From: Beijerinckiaceae bacterium
GTDB lineage: Bacteria; Pseudomonadota; Alphaproteobacteria; Rhizobiales; Beijerinckiaceae
Assembly: GCA_004564215.1 (NCBI GenBank)
Contig: CP024846.1
Span: 1,550,001-1,614,000 of the forward strand
Length of the DNA: 64,000 nt
Reading direction: 5' to 3'
This document shows positions 18,918 through 26,960 of this stretch, piece after piece. How positions within the stretch are numbered: position 1 is the first letter of the stretch; the number at the start of each line of letters is the position of its first letter. The position numbers were made by a program, and so were the translations under genes. The notes beneath the pieces are model-generated. The model was not told where the DNA came from. It made no database searches and worked only from the letters and a program-made list of their open reading frames with translations.

Positions 18918-20336
18918 ATGAGCGCTGCAGGACAGCCGGACCTATGTGTTGTCGGGGGAAATGCGGGCGGTCTTTTGCTCGCGTTCCAGGTCGCGGCGCG
19001 CGGACTCTCCGTCGTGCTTGTCGAAAGCGGCGCGATCGGCGGCGACCGGCTGACGGAGGTTGTTCCGAGCAATGCCTTGCTGGCGGCCTGCCGGGTCGCC
19101 GCCTCCGTGCAAGGCGCCGGCCGGTTCGGCATCGAGACGCAAAACCCGCACGTCAATTTTGCGAAAGTCCGCGAGCATATCGCTGCGGTCCATGCCGCTG
19201 TCGCGCCGAATTATACGCAAGCGCGTCTTGAAGCGATGAATGTAAGGGTTATTCGCGTGCCCGGACGTTTTACGCGTCCCGATACGTTCGAAGTCGGCGG
19301 CGAAACGATCAAGGCGCGACACTTCGTCGTCGCGACGGGAACCTTCGCCAAGAGCTTTCCGATCCGCGGCCTGGACGTCGTGCGGCCGCTCACGCTTCGC
19401 TCCCTCTGCATGTTGGACAAGCTGCCTCAGCGTCTTATTATCGTCGGCGAAGATCAAGATGGGCTCGCCCTCGGACAAGGGATGCGGCGGCTGGGCTGCG
19501 AAGTGGTCGTTCTGGCCGCCAACAAGATCCTTGCGGCGGAGGACGAAGAATTCGCCGCGCCAGTGCGTGACAGCTTCGCCCGAGACGGTGTGGTTGTTCA
19601 TGAAGGCGTGCGGATCTCCAGGGTCGAACCGCATGGCAACGGCGTCCGCGTCTTTGCCGTTGCAGCCGGACATGAAAGGCCGATCGTCGGCTCTCATATC
19701 CTGACCGCCTTTGCCCGCGCACCGCTCGTGGAGGGCTTCGGGCTTGCCGAAGCGCAGGTGCGCTACGACGAAAACGGCATTCAAACCGGGGCCAATCTTC
19801 GGACCAGCAACCGGCGCATTTATGCGATCGGCGATGTGCGGCAAGGCACGGCATCGACGGGAGGCTATGAATATTGTGCCAACCTTATCCTGCGCAGCAT
19901 TCTCGGGTTGCCGGGCGGGGAAATACGGAGACATGCGACGGCCCGCGTCACTTTGACCGCCCCCCCTATCGCCGTCGCCGGCCTTTCCGAAGCCCAAGCG
20001 CGAGCAATCTATCGCCATATTCGGGTGTTGCGTTGGCCGTTTGCCGAGACGGATCGGGCTCGGATCGAACATGAACACGCCGGTCATGTTAAGCTTGTCA
20101 CCGATGCGCGGGGCACTCTTCTCGGCGCCGGAATCGTCGGCACTGGAGCGGAGGAGTTGATCAACCTTTGCACGCTCGCCATATCGAAGGGCATGACCGT
20201 ACGCGACATCGCCGCTTCGATGGTTGTTTATCCGGCCCTAACTGATGCCTTGCGAAACGCTAGCATGACGTTTGAGGCGAGTGGTTTCGACCGTCCACAA
20301 AGCTTTCTGCTTCGTTTGTTACGTTGGTTCCAATAG
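18918..20336 (+). CDS. Pyridine-nucleotide-disulfide-oxidoreductase-like flavoprotein without the redox cysteines
   Basis: 472 residues with the FAD dinucleotide motif VVGGNAGGLLLAFQVAARG, a second nucleotide-binding motif (RLIIVGEDQDGLALGQGMRRLG) and the FAD-binding RIYAIGDVR near residue 300. The family's dimerisation domain is recognisable (LSEAQARA ... AEELINLCTLAISKGMTVRDI). Where active members have a GGTC-x4-C disulfide, this protein reads GAIGGDRLTEVVPSNALL, and the C-terminal catalytic HPT is also not apparent (VVYPALTDAL). Mercuric or dihydrolipoamide reductase activity is therefore unlikely; another NAD(P)H:acceptor role is possible. The transposon has replaced the upstream region to within 12 bp of the start codon. 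A sensor kinase follows after 8 bp. Confidence 0.85.
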   Translation: MSAAGQPDLCVVGGNAGGLLLAFQVAARGLSVVLVESGAIGGDRLTEVVPSNALLAACRVAASVQGAGRFGIETQNPHVNFAKVREHIAAVHAAVAPNYTQARLEAMNVRVIRVPGRFTRPDTFEVGGETIKARHFVVATGTFAKSFPIRGLDVVRPLTLRSLCMLDKLPQRLIIVGEDQDGLALGQGMRRLGCEVVVLAANKILAAEDEEFAAPVRDSFARDGVVVHEGVRISRVEPHGNGVRVFAVAAGHERPIVGSHILTAFARAPLVEGFGLAEAQVRYDENGIQTGANLRTSNRRIYAIGDVRQGTASTGGYEYCANLILRSILGLPGGEIRRHATARVTLTAPPIAVAGLSEAQARAIYRHIRVLRWPFAETDRARIEHEHAGHVKLVTDARGTLLGAGIVGTGAEELINLCTLAISKGMTVRDIAASMVVYPALTDALRNASMTFEASGFDRPQSFLLRLLRWFQ

Positions 20337-20344
20337 GGGTTGCT

Positions 20345-21829
20345 ATGAGCGATCTCGTCATGCCGCCGGGTGGGGGCATCGCATCGCCGCATGCAAGCAT
20401 TGCGCAAAGAAATCGCCGCCCTGTCCGTTTCGGCTTGGCGACCCGGGTGCTCATCCTGGTCAGTGCTTTTGTCATCACGGCGGCGGCCATGATCTATATA
20501 CCGGCCATTGCCACTTATCGTGACAATTGGCTGCGGAATCGCCTGAGTGCGGCATACACCGCAGCGCTTGTGCTCGACGCGGCCCCGCAAGGCGCCCTGC
20601 CCCCGGCCCTGTCGCAACAATTGCTGAATAGTGTAGGCGCTCGAATTATCGTTCTCAGCAAACATCGCACGAAACGCATTCTCGCCGCGTCCCAGCTGCC
20701 GCATGCCGTGGACGAGGTCTATGATCTCCGCGAGCCATCGATCCTGTCGGTCCCGGACGCGGTGGCGACCCTGACCGCACCGGCCGGACGCGTCATCACC
20801 GTTATCGGCGATGCGCCGCAGGGCGGCGAGGCGATCGCAATCACCATGGACGAGGCAGCGCTGACAAAGGCCATGCGCGCCTATTCGCTGCGCCTTCTTG
20901 TGATTGCTCTCATCATGTCGGCGATCGTTGCAAATCTCGCCACGGTCGCGATCCATTTCATGGTGCTTCGCCCGGTCCGGCGGCTCACCACCAACATCAT
21001 CAATTTCGGCGCCGATCCCCAAAATCCCGAGCGCATCATCGTGCCATCCGGCTGCAATCACGAAATCGCCCGCGCCGAGGAAGAACTTGCCATCATGCAA
21101 GAAGCGCTGGGCCGTGAACTGAACCAGAAAAAGCATTTGGCCGCTCTCGGCCTCGCCGTGGCCAAGATCAATCACGACATGCGCAACATGCTTTCGTCGG
21201 CTCAGCTTCTATCCGACCGTCTGGCGAACGTCACCGATCCGCTGGCCCAACGGATTGCCCCGAAGCTCGTGGGGACGCTCGACCGAGCCATCCGTTTTTG
21301 TCAGGCAACCCTGACCTATGGCCGTGCGGTGGATGACCCGCCCGAGCGCAGCCGTTTTCCGCTGCGCTCGCTGGTGACCGAAGTCGTCGAGACGGTCGTG
21401 CTCGAAGCACACGCGGAAATCGAGATCGTCAACGGGGTCGCCGAGGATTTCGAACTCCATGCGGATCGCGAGCAAATGTTTCGCGTCCTCATGAATCTCA
21501 TCCGCAACGGTGTCGAGGCGCTCGAAAATGCGCGGCTCGAAAAGGGACGACGGCTTGCACGGATCGGCATTGAAGCCTGGCACGACGGAAATAGCGCCGT
21601 CATCTCCGTGACCGACACGGGCCCAGGCGTGCCCGCGAGCGCGCAGGCGCAGCTTTTCACCGCATTTTTCACCTCCAATCGAGCCGGAGGCTCCGGCCTC
21701 GGCCTCGTGATCGCCGCCGACCTCGTGGGTGGCCACGGTGGCAATATCATGCTGGTTCCTGGGGCCAGCGACGATGGCGCCAAGTTCCACATCACCTTGC
21801 CGCAGAATGGCGCGGGCAAGGAAGACTGA
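20345..21829 (+). CDS. Membrane sensor histidine kinase
   Basis: 494 residues from the ATG at 20345, which has AGGGG 7 bp upstream. Two membrane helices (about residues 33-53 and 184-210) flank a short periplasmic domain, followed by a HAMP-like linker (RPVRRLTTNIINFGAD). The H-box is AVAKINHDMRNMLSSAQLL, and the ATPase domain has NLIRNGVEAL, DTGPGVP and GSGLGLVIAADLV. The stimulus is unknown. No response regulator is adjacent. It follows the cysteine-less flavoprotein by 8 bp, so the pair is probably one operon now driven from, or cut off by, the transposon. Confidence 0.93.
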   Translation: MSDLVMPPGGGIASPHASIAQRNRRPVRFGLATRVLILVSAFVITAAAMIYIPAIATYRDNWLRNRLSAAYTAALVLDAAPQGALPPALSQQLLNSVGARIIVLSKHRTKRILAASQLPHAVDEVYDLREPSILSVPDAVATLTAPAGRVITVIGDAPQGGEAIAITMDEAALTKAMRAYSLRLLVIALIMSAIVANLATVAIHFMVLRPVRRLTTNIINFGADPQNPERIIVPSGCNHEIARAEEELAIMQEALGRELNQKKHLAALGLAVAKINHDMRNMLSSAQLLSDRLANVTDPLAQRIAPKLVGTLDRAIRFCQATLTYGRAVDDPPERSRFPLRSLVTEVVETVVLEAHAEIEIVNGVAEDFELHADREQMFRVLMNLIRNGVEALENARLEKGRRLARIGIEAWHDGNSAVISVTDTGPGVPASAQAQLFTAFFTSNRAGGSGLGLVIAADLVGGHGGNIMLVPGASDDGAKFHITLPQNGAGKED

Positions 21830-21970
21830 GGGGACGGCCACAAATTCGGTCATGGCGGCGGCCCCCTATTGCCATGAGCAGAGCGAGCGGCTAAGTCTCC
21901 TGCGACTTGCTGGATGATCTCCTACGCCGTCCGTTGGACGCACTGGGATTCCGCAAAGCCGTCAAGGCAG

Positions 21971-22047
21971 GCGCCCGTAGCTCAGCTGGATAGAGCACTA
22001 GACTACGAATCTAGGGGTCAGGAGTTCGAATCTCTTCGGGCGCGCCA
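21971..22047 (+). tRNA. tRNA-Arg (anticodon ACG), CCA encoded
   Basis: Cloverleaf read directly: acceptor GCGCCCG pairs with CGGGCGC, D-arm GCTC...GAGC, anticodon arm CTAGA-CTACGAA-TCTAG with ACG in the loop, T-arm with GTTCGAA, discriminator G and encoded CCA at 22045-22047. The 3' end is the apparent integration site of the following island. Confidence 0.97.
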
Positions 22048-22425
22048 TTTCGGTATAAAACTGCGAACGCCAACAGCCGCCGATTCTACGCTTGCAGCGG
22101 CGGCAAGTGTCCGTAGCAGTTCAGTTTTCAAGCCCATGATGCGAATCTCGCTCGGGTCGACGACCTCGACGCGTTGCGCGAGCGCACGCAAATGGTCACG
22201 CCGATAGGTTCCATCTTCGTTCCGCAGCTTGCGTCGCGCGGCGAGCGCGAACCGCCGCAAGCTGTCCGACGTGATCGCGGGGCCGAGTCGCTCCACCGCA
22301 GAAGTTGCGCGCTCCGCGTCGGCCTGCGCCTGGTCGCGCACCGCGGTGAGCGAACGATGTCGACATTGATTGCGTTCATCGCCGAGATGCCGGCCGCTGC
22401 CGGTAGTGATCCGGCAGCAGATCAA
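22048..22425 (-). pseudogene. Serine recombinase C-terminal remnant
   Basis: The minus-strand frame contains RDHLRALAQRVEVVDPSEIRIMG-KTELLRTL and ends VRSFIPKWRA, the usual C-terminal end of large serine recombinases of this type, where it runs into the tRNA 3' end. The resolvase catalytic domain with its serine is absent; the frame's upstream end meets the stop of the SRPBCC gene at 22426. The last residues of the frame are read from tRNA-Arg sequence and are not original. The fragment marks the integration enzyme that probably built the island. Confidence 0.75.
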
Positions 22426-22917
22426 TTAAGCACGCAATGCCTCGACATGGCGCGCGAGCTTTTCGAGCGTCTGGTAACCATACTCGACTGCACCGAAGCC
22501 GATGCCCGCGTCGCGCTTTGCTTTGGTTGGATGCAACTGACGCAATGTAATCACGGTCTTGCTATCGTCCTGTTCGTCGAACGTGATGGTTGTCCGGAAC
22601 TGCCCCGGATCGTCATCGCTATCCGCGCCGTGATCGAACTCAATCAGAGTCGGTCGTTCGATACGACGGAATATCATCCGGTTGGTGTAGCGATGGCCAT
22701 CGGGTGCGATCATGTCGAAGCGCCACAGACCGCCGACGCATATGTCGATCTGCTTGGTCTCGATTTTAAAACCGGCTGGCCCGAACCAGCTCGGCAGATG
22801 TTTCGGGTCGGTCCAGGCGGAAAACACGATGTCGCGCCGCGCATCGATGACCCGCGAGAGAACGATTTCGCGATCGAGCGCCCATTGCGAAAGCGCGGCG
22901 TTGGGGGACGAGGTCAT
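22426..22917 (-). CDS. SRPBCC / AHSA1-like domain protein
   Basis: 163 residues with the AHSA1 hallmark pattern: REIVLSRVIDARRDIVFSAWTDPKHLPSWFGPAGF, VGGLWRFDMIAPDGHRYTNRMIFRRIERPTLIEF, and the C-terminal GYQTLEKLARHVEAL helix. The fold forms a hydrophobic pocket and no ligand is known. In many bacteria such genes sit next to an ArsR-type regulator, as here (ArsR start at 23380, same strand, about 110 bp upstream), which suggests common control. Confidence 0.88.
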   Translation of the reverse strand: MTSSPNAALSQWALDREIVLSRVIDARRDIVFSAWTDPKHLPSWFGPAGFKIETKQIDICVGGLWRFDMIAPDGHRYTNRMIFRRIERPTLIEFDHGADSDDDPGQFRTTITFDEQDDSKTVITLRQLHPTKAKRDAGIGFGAVEYGYQTLEKLARHVEALRA

Positions 22918-23026
22918 GATCAGATCCTTTGATGGGGATGGGCATGTGACAGTGGCGTCAATAACGCGCGCGAACTCCCGGAGATCGTAGCGGCGGCAAG
23001 GAGCGTCCGCCGTTTGCGGAACTCAA

Positions 23027-23380
23027 TCATTTCAACCTTCTTTTCCGGGACTTCTTCTCGATTGTCTTCACATAGGCCTCGAGCCGATCCAGGCGCGCCT
23101 CCCAAACCGCACGCTGCTCGGCCAGCCAACGTTCAGCATCGGTCATGGCGGCCGGCTTCAACCGGCAGGTGCGAACGCGGCCACTCTTCTGAGATTCAAC
23201 GAGGCCGACGGCCTCCAGCACCCGGACGTGCTTCATCAGACTAGGCAGCGCCATGTCGAATGGTTGGGCGAGTTCCCCGATCGAGGCTTCGCCCTCGCCC
23301 AGACGCTCAAGGACCGCTCTCCTGGTTGGGTCCGCAAGAGCGCCGAACACAAGGTCGAGACTCGATGATAAGTTATCCAT
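23027..23380 (-). CDS. ArsR-family winged-helix regulator
   Basis: 117 residues from the ATG at 23378-23380 (MDNLSSSLDLVFGALADPTRRAVLERL). The frame could extend 12 codons upstream but into the operator region. The recognition helix is in GELAQPFDMALPSLMKHVRVLEAVGLVE, and the wing is SQKSGRVRTCRLK. Metal-binding CxC motifs of arsenic sensors are absent, so this is the metal-independent group usually paired with SRPBCC proteins. Two dyad repeats overlap and precede its start and are the likely operators for autoregulation. Confidence 0.88.
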   Translation of the reverse strand: MDNLSSSLDLVFGALADPTRRAVLERLGEGEASIGELAQPFDMALPSLMKHVRVLEAVGLVESQKSGRVRTCRLKPAAMTDAERWLAEQRAVWEARLDRLEAYVKTIEKKSRKRRLK

Positions 23381-23440
23381 ACGGCTAACTATATATGCGC
23401 GCCGAGGGGCTGTCAATAATAGTTATCCGTCTGGCTTACT
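23371..23440. promoter_or_regulatory. Two-site dyad operator upstream of the ArsR gene
   Basis: Two related 20-bp sites, 23371-23390 (AGTTATCC-4 bp-GGCTAACT) and 23421-23440 (AGTTATCC-4 bp-GGCTTACT), agree at 16 of 20 positions, each with internal dyad symmetry AGTTA-N10-T(A/T)ACT. Their starts are exactly 50 bp apart, which places them on the same face of the helix. The first overlaps the start codon of the regulator. Confidence 0.6.
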
Positions 23441-23669
23441 AATCGTGCGGAGGGAGGTGCCGCCTATGACGGCGTAAGCTAGCGAATTGCCGAACGCTCG
23501 GTTTTTTGGAAGCCTCAGCCCAATCATATGCTCGAATGACGGTAGCATCGCTGCTACACGGGACCGTTGGACGACGAGCATTCGCCGGTCACGGACCGAA
23601 CGAACTGGGGCCGCCGATCCCACGCGCGCAACGGCGGACTCCCTCCGAGAATGATTGCATCGGATCGCA

Positions 23670-24332
23670 TCAGGCGTAGCTCACCCAGCCGCGGAATGTG
23701 AAGCCAGCGTAGAATAGGCTGACATTCGAAAAGCCGGCTTCACGCAGGATCGCTTCGTCCTGCTCTGGCGAGAGGATGGTTAGGCGCGAATCGATCGCGG
23801 CCGCCTGGCCTGGATCGATGCCAGCGTATGTTGCGTATCGCGACAGCCAAACTGCGCGCTCGTCGCTCTGCGGAATGCAGAAGTGCGCGACTACGAAGGG
23901 CGCGCCAGGCTTGAGGCGGCGGTGAACCTGGGCTGTCGTGCGTTGCCGCTCCTCGAGAGACAAGAAGTGCAACGTCATGAGACAGGTCGCCCCATCGAAT
24001 GGGCCAATCGGCGCGCCCTCCGTATAGCCCTGATGTAAAGTTGCTCGCGCGGCGAGCGATCCTAGGGTTCGTTTGGCTAGTTTTAGCATCTCGGCACTCG
24101 GATCGATGCCGTCGAAGGTCCAACCTGGATGGGCCTCCGCAAATGTCTTCAATTCCAGCCCGCCACCGGCTCCGATAACCAACACTCGGCCATCGTCCGG
24201 AACACGTTCGGCAAGCAGAAACGTCGTCATGCGCTGCATGGCGTCGAAGCTGGGCACGATTCGTGGCGGGCCTTCGGCGTACCGAGCCACGAGCTGAGGA
24301 TCGGAAAATGGGTTCGGCCGATTGCTCATCAT
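23670..24332 (-). CDS. Class I SAM-dependent methyltransferase
   Basis: 219-220 residues (tandem ATG codons at 24332 and 24329). Motif I is VLVIGAGGGLELKTFAEAHPGW, followed by DGIDPSAEMLKLAK (acidic residue binding the AdoMet ribose) and PFDGATCLMTLHFLSLEERQ, the typical layout of class I methyltransferases acting on small molecules. The substrate is unknown. Its start overlaps the stop of a 51-residue ORF (ATGA), making it the third gene of a coupled set under an Rrf2 regulator. Confidence 0.88.
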   Translation of the reverse strand: MMSNRPNPFSDPQLVARYAEGPPRIVPSFDAMQRMTTFLLAERVPDDGRVLVIGAGGGLELKTFAEAHPGWTFDGIDPSAEMLKLAKRTLGSLAARATLHQGYTEGAPIGPFDGATCLMTLHFLSLEERQRTTAQVHRRLKPGAPFVVAHFCIPQSDERAVWLSRYATYAGIDPGQAAAIDSRLTILSPEQDEAILREAGFSNVSLFYAGFTFRGWVSYA

Positions 24333-24484
24333 GCCACCCTCCCGGATTCCAGATCGAACAGGTGATGCTCGACAGGGCGTTCTTTAATACCGCGCGGCTC
24401 GGACCGGGCGACTTGGATGGCGGCGGAGACACCACCCGCCACCCAGCCAACACAGTGCTTGGCAAATTCTGCTTCAAGAGGCAT
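24329..24484 (-). CDS. 51-residue translationally coupled hypothetical protein
   Basis: Frame from the ATG at 24482-24484, inside the 3' end of the Rrf2 gene, to a TGA that overlaps the methyltransferase ATG. The sequence starts MPLEAEFAKHCVGWVAGG and has one cysteine and a mildly hydrophobic first half. Overlap at both ends argues for expression as part of the operon, possibly mainly to couple translation. No known family recognised. Confidence 0.5.
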   Translation of the reverse strand: MPLEAEFAKHCVGWVAGGVSAAIQVARSEPRGIKERPVEHHLFDLESGRVA

Positions 24485-24938
24485 GGCAGATCTCCAAACG
24501 ATCAGATCCGGCGCGAGCAATGAAACGCTCATGAACATCGGCGCTCAGCATTGCGAGGGTCACTTCGCCGAAGCGCGCAAGCAGTAGGGCTTCTGCATCG
24601 TGCAATGCTGGGCCCAGGGCGGCATTTACCGCCTGTTCGATGAGGCAGCCGGCCGTCTCGGTCCTGTTGCCTATAGCGAGGACCGAAGGGCTCCCGAGCG
24701 CTGTATAAATGTCGCGCAACGTTACTTTCGATAGGTCGCACGCCAGCGTCCACCCACCGCCATGGCCCTTTTCTGACTGGACGTATCCTTGGTCCCTCAG
24801 GCCAGCCATGATCCGCCGGATCACCACGGGATTGGTGCCCAGTGGCTTTGCCAGCATCTCGGAAGTCAGCGGGCCCTCGTGCTCTGCCATGTGCAGAAGG
24901 ACGTGGAGCACCCCCGATAATCTGCTATTTCGTCTCAC
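24474..24938 (-). CDS. Rrf2-family transcriptional regulator
   Basis: 154 residues starting with GTG (complement of 24936-24938): MRRNSRLSGVLHVLLHMAEH, then LTSEMLAKPLGTNPVVIRRIMAGLRDQGYVQSEKGHGGGWTLA, the standard Rrf2 winged helix. The three closely spaced cysteines that bind an iron-sulfur cluster in IscR or NsrR are absent; only scattered cysteines (C67, C98, C151 approximately) occur, so this is the cluster-free YwnA-like group. A palindrome abuts the start codon. It heads a coupled operon with a micro-ORF and a methyltransferase. Confidence 0.87.
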   Translation of the reverse strand: MRRNSRLSGVLHVLLHMAEHEGPLTSEMLAKPLGTNPVVIRRIMAGLRDQGYVQSEKGHGGGWTLACDLSKVTLRDIYTALGSPSVLAIGNRTETAGCLIEQAVNAALGPALHDAEALLLARFGEVTLAMLSADVHERFIARAGSDRLEICHAS

Positions 24939-24974
24939 GCAACATCATATGTTGCATGATGGCGCGAAAGTCAA
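24939..24974 (-). promoter_or_regulatory. Promoter-operator of the Rrf2 operon, possibly giving a leaderless mRNA
   Basis: The palindrome GCAACAT-CAT-ATGTTGC (24939-24955) has 7-bp perfect arms and directly abuts the GTG start codon. On the minus strand TTGACT (complement of 24969-24974) and TATGAT (complement of 24944-24949) are separated by 19 bp. The -10-like box ends 5 bp before the start codon, so transcription would begin at or near the GTG, leaving no room for a ribosome binding site. Confidence 0.5.
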
Positions 24975-25140
24975 GATTCTAGAGATCGTCAGGGAATGCC
25001 TGGGGGTAGCGGCGCCGACGCGGACACTGTCTTTCTCCGCACAGCCGAGGAGTGCGCGCACTATGCTGTATGATCAATCGCAGTGGCCACGACAAGCTGC
25101 GGATACTTTCGGCGGTTCTCTCGGGCGGCAGGCCGGAATA

Positions 25141-25197
25141 TCAGAGGGTGACAGCGGAAACGTAGTTATCAGTTTCATCAACGCTGGGGCGCCAAAC
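25141..25197 (-). repeat. Recombinase C-terminal tail, copy 1 (att-like scar)
   Basis: The minus strand encodes VWRPSVDETDNYVSAVTL and a stop. A 46-bp block (25153-25198) matches 25935-25980 at 44 positions. The end ...WR.SVDETDNY... is the tail normally following FIPKWRA in such serine recombinases, here detached from any recombinase body. It probably marks the right end of one integration. Confidence 0.65.
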
Positions 25198-25335
25198 TCC
25201 GCCGAATCTACGATTTCCTCCAATCCGCCGCGCCAGTTTGCGCCAAGAGAAATGCGTTGTCCCGGGCCGAAGCTAAAATGAAACCCCGCGTGCAGCATGG
25301 CTGCAAAGCCACTTCCTGAACCGACCGAGGCCTCC

Positions 25336-25722
25336 ATGCATCCCGAGACCGCACACGCCGCCGTGCAGATGCTGCTCCTACCCGCCTTCGTGATAATGGG
25401 GCTGTCGCATATCATCCGTCCGACGATGTGGGTGAAATTCTTCGGCGATCTGCATGGTCAAGGCACCAGCGGTGTGGTGCTGCGGACCTTCGCCCTCGAA
25501 CTTTGGCCGGCATTGGTCATCGTTGCCTTGCATCCGGTATGGAGCGGGCCGGGACTGGTGCTGACCCTCTACGGTTGGGCTCTGGCGCTCAAATGCACTG
25601 TTTCCTTGCTGGCCCCGGAGATCGGGCTGCGCTCGCTGGCCATGGCGGCGCGCGGGCCACGCGCCTTCGTGATCGGCGGCGGCATGTTGCTGGCGATGGG
25701 CGGAATTTGCTTCTGGCGCTGA
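25336..25722 (+). CDS. Small four-helix membrane protein, unknown function
   Basis: 128 residues from the ATG at 25336 (GAGG about 7 bp upstream); an ATG at 25297 would add 13 polar residues. Four hydrophobic segments: VQMLLLPAFVIMGLSHI, LRTFALELWPALVIVALH, GLVLTLYGWALALKCTVSLL and FVIGGGMLLAMGGICFW. The motif GLSHIIRPTMWVKFFGDLHGQGTSG between the first two helices looks like a conserved family signature, though I cannot name its function. It is alone in the short middle segment of the island. Confidence 0.7.
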   Translation: MHPETAHAAVQMLLLPAFVIMGLSHIIRPTMWVKFFGDLHGQGTSGVVLRTFALELWPALVIVALHPVWSGPGLVLTLYGWALALKCTVSLLAPEIGLRSLAMAARGPRAFVIGGGMLLAMGGICFWR

Positions 25723-25922
25723 TCGCTGGTTCATGAGCCCTCTGAGCCAGGCTGCACTTAGCGTGCTGGTGCTGGATATCGGGGATGTCGGCTTCGGGTC
25801 TTGATTGTGTAGAACGCGTTGGCGGAAGGCCAACTGGCCGGTACATTGTAGGTGGCATATCGTAGTGGTTTCGGCGACCCTCGACCGGTGGCGGTGACAT
25901 CCAGCGGCGAACGGCTGAGATA

Positions 25923-25979
25923 TCATAGCGCTCCAGCGGAAACGTAGTTATCAGTTTCATCAACGCTGGCGCGCCAAAT
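25923..25979 (-). repeat. Recombinase C-terminal tail, copy 2 (att-like scar)
   Basis: The minus strand encodes IWRASVDETDNYVSAGAL and a stop. It contains GGCGCGCCA, which is also the 3' end of tRNA-Arg, at the point where tail sequence changes to unrelated flank. Nearly identical to copy 1 over 46 bp. Confidence 0.65.
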
Positions 25980-26207
25980 TTCCATCATATTGATTTCTCT
26001 GCAATAATTTTCCTGGCACCGGGACAAAACTGAGAACCGGGGTTCAGGCGCCGATGACATTGCGGCCGCAAGCACCCACCTGGCACAGCGGAGGCAACGG
26101 TGAAGGGCGAAAAGCCGGCGTGCGACGATAGCAGCGGCTGTCCGACAAGCACGCTTTCTCTCGTCGATGAGCGGTGGCCGGCGTGAGGCTGTCCCGATCA
26201 CGCGGTG

Positions 26208-26852
26208 TCAGGATCGATACCCTTCTTCGGCAAGCACCTGGCGCACGACAGGCCGCGCACGCACGCGCTGGTAATGCGCAGTGACACGAGGCGGCAACGA
26301 GATGCCAATCTTGTCGGCCCAGAATTCGTTGTAGAACAGGGCCGCGTCGGCAATCGAGAACTGCGGTCCCACAGCGTAGCCTTCGGCCGGCATCCGCTTC
26401 TCGAGAATTCCGAAAGCCTGCCTGACGATCTCCCGGCCGTGCGAGCCCACGTCATCCTTCAGGTGCTGTCCTTGCTCCGCCTCGCTCGACGAGATGTAGC
26501 GTTCGGAGGTGAAGATTCGCGTGTAGCCTTCACCGTGCAGTTGGATCAATGCAAAGTCGAGCAGCTCGATGGCGCGCGCAGCCTGGGCGGGGTCATCCGG
26601 CAGCAGCTTGCCGCGCGGGTAGGTTTCTGCGAGCCACAGTGCGATCGATTTGAAGTCGGTCAGGGCGCGGCCGTCGTTAAGCACGAGTGTGGGGATCGTG
26701 CCCCTGGGATTGATCTCGAGGTACTCAGGCCGAAGATGCTCGCCGGCTGGGATGTTGATGATCCAGGCCTCAAACGGCAGTTCCAGTGTTTCGAGTAGGA
26801 TGTGGATGCCGGTCGAACAAGAGCCCGGCGTCATGTAGAATTTCAGTGCCAT
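26208..26852 (-). CDS. Glutathione S-transferase family protein
   Basis: 214 residues from the ATG at 26850-26852. The N-terminal thioredoxin-like domain reads MALKFYMTPGSCSTGIHILLETLELPFEAWIIN, with NPRGTIPTLVLNDGRALTDFKSIALWLAETYP, where the cis-proline and the DF.SIA glutathione-contact motif are clear. The C-terminal all-helical domain ends with RVRARPVVRQVLAEEG. The catalytic residue is probably the Ser/Cys near position 11-12, as in beta-class enzymes. It conjugates or reduces electrophiles with glutathione. Island cargo in the segment next to mxaL. Confidence 0.9.
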   Translation of the reverse strand: MALKFYMTPGSCSTGIHILLETLELPFEAWIINIPAGEHLRPEYLEINPRGTIPTLVLNDGRALTDFKSIALWLAETYPRGKLLPDDPAQAARAIELLDFALIQLHGEGYTRIFTSERYISSSEAEQGQHLKDDVGSHGREIVRQAFGILEKRMPAEGYAVGPQFSIADAALFYNEFWADKIGISLPPRVTAHYQRVRARPVVRQVLAEEGYRS

Positions 26853-26960
26853 GCGGCGCGTCAAGCAAGAATCATGACAGCGTACTGAATCACGCTGGCT
26901 CCTGGTTACGCCTCGGGACGGGCCAATGCCGCGCCTTCCAGCGTGGGCCGTCAGGCAAAA

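Noticed and set aside
18942..20087. 381-codon antisense frame over the flavoprotein
   Set aside because: Shadow of a gene with FAD-binding motifs; no motif of its own.
23423..23623. 66-codon minus-strand frame upstream of the ArsR gene
   Set aside because: No recognisable domain, and its end overlaps the operator-like repeats; possibly a decayed transposase piece but unsupported.
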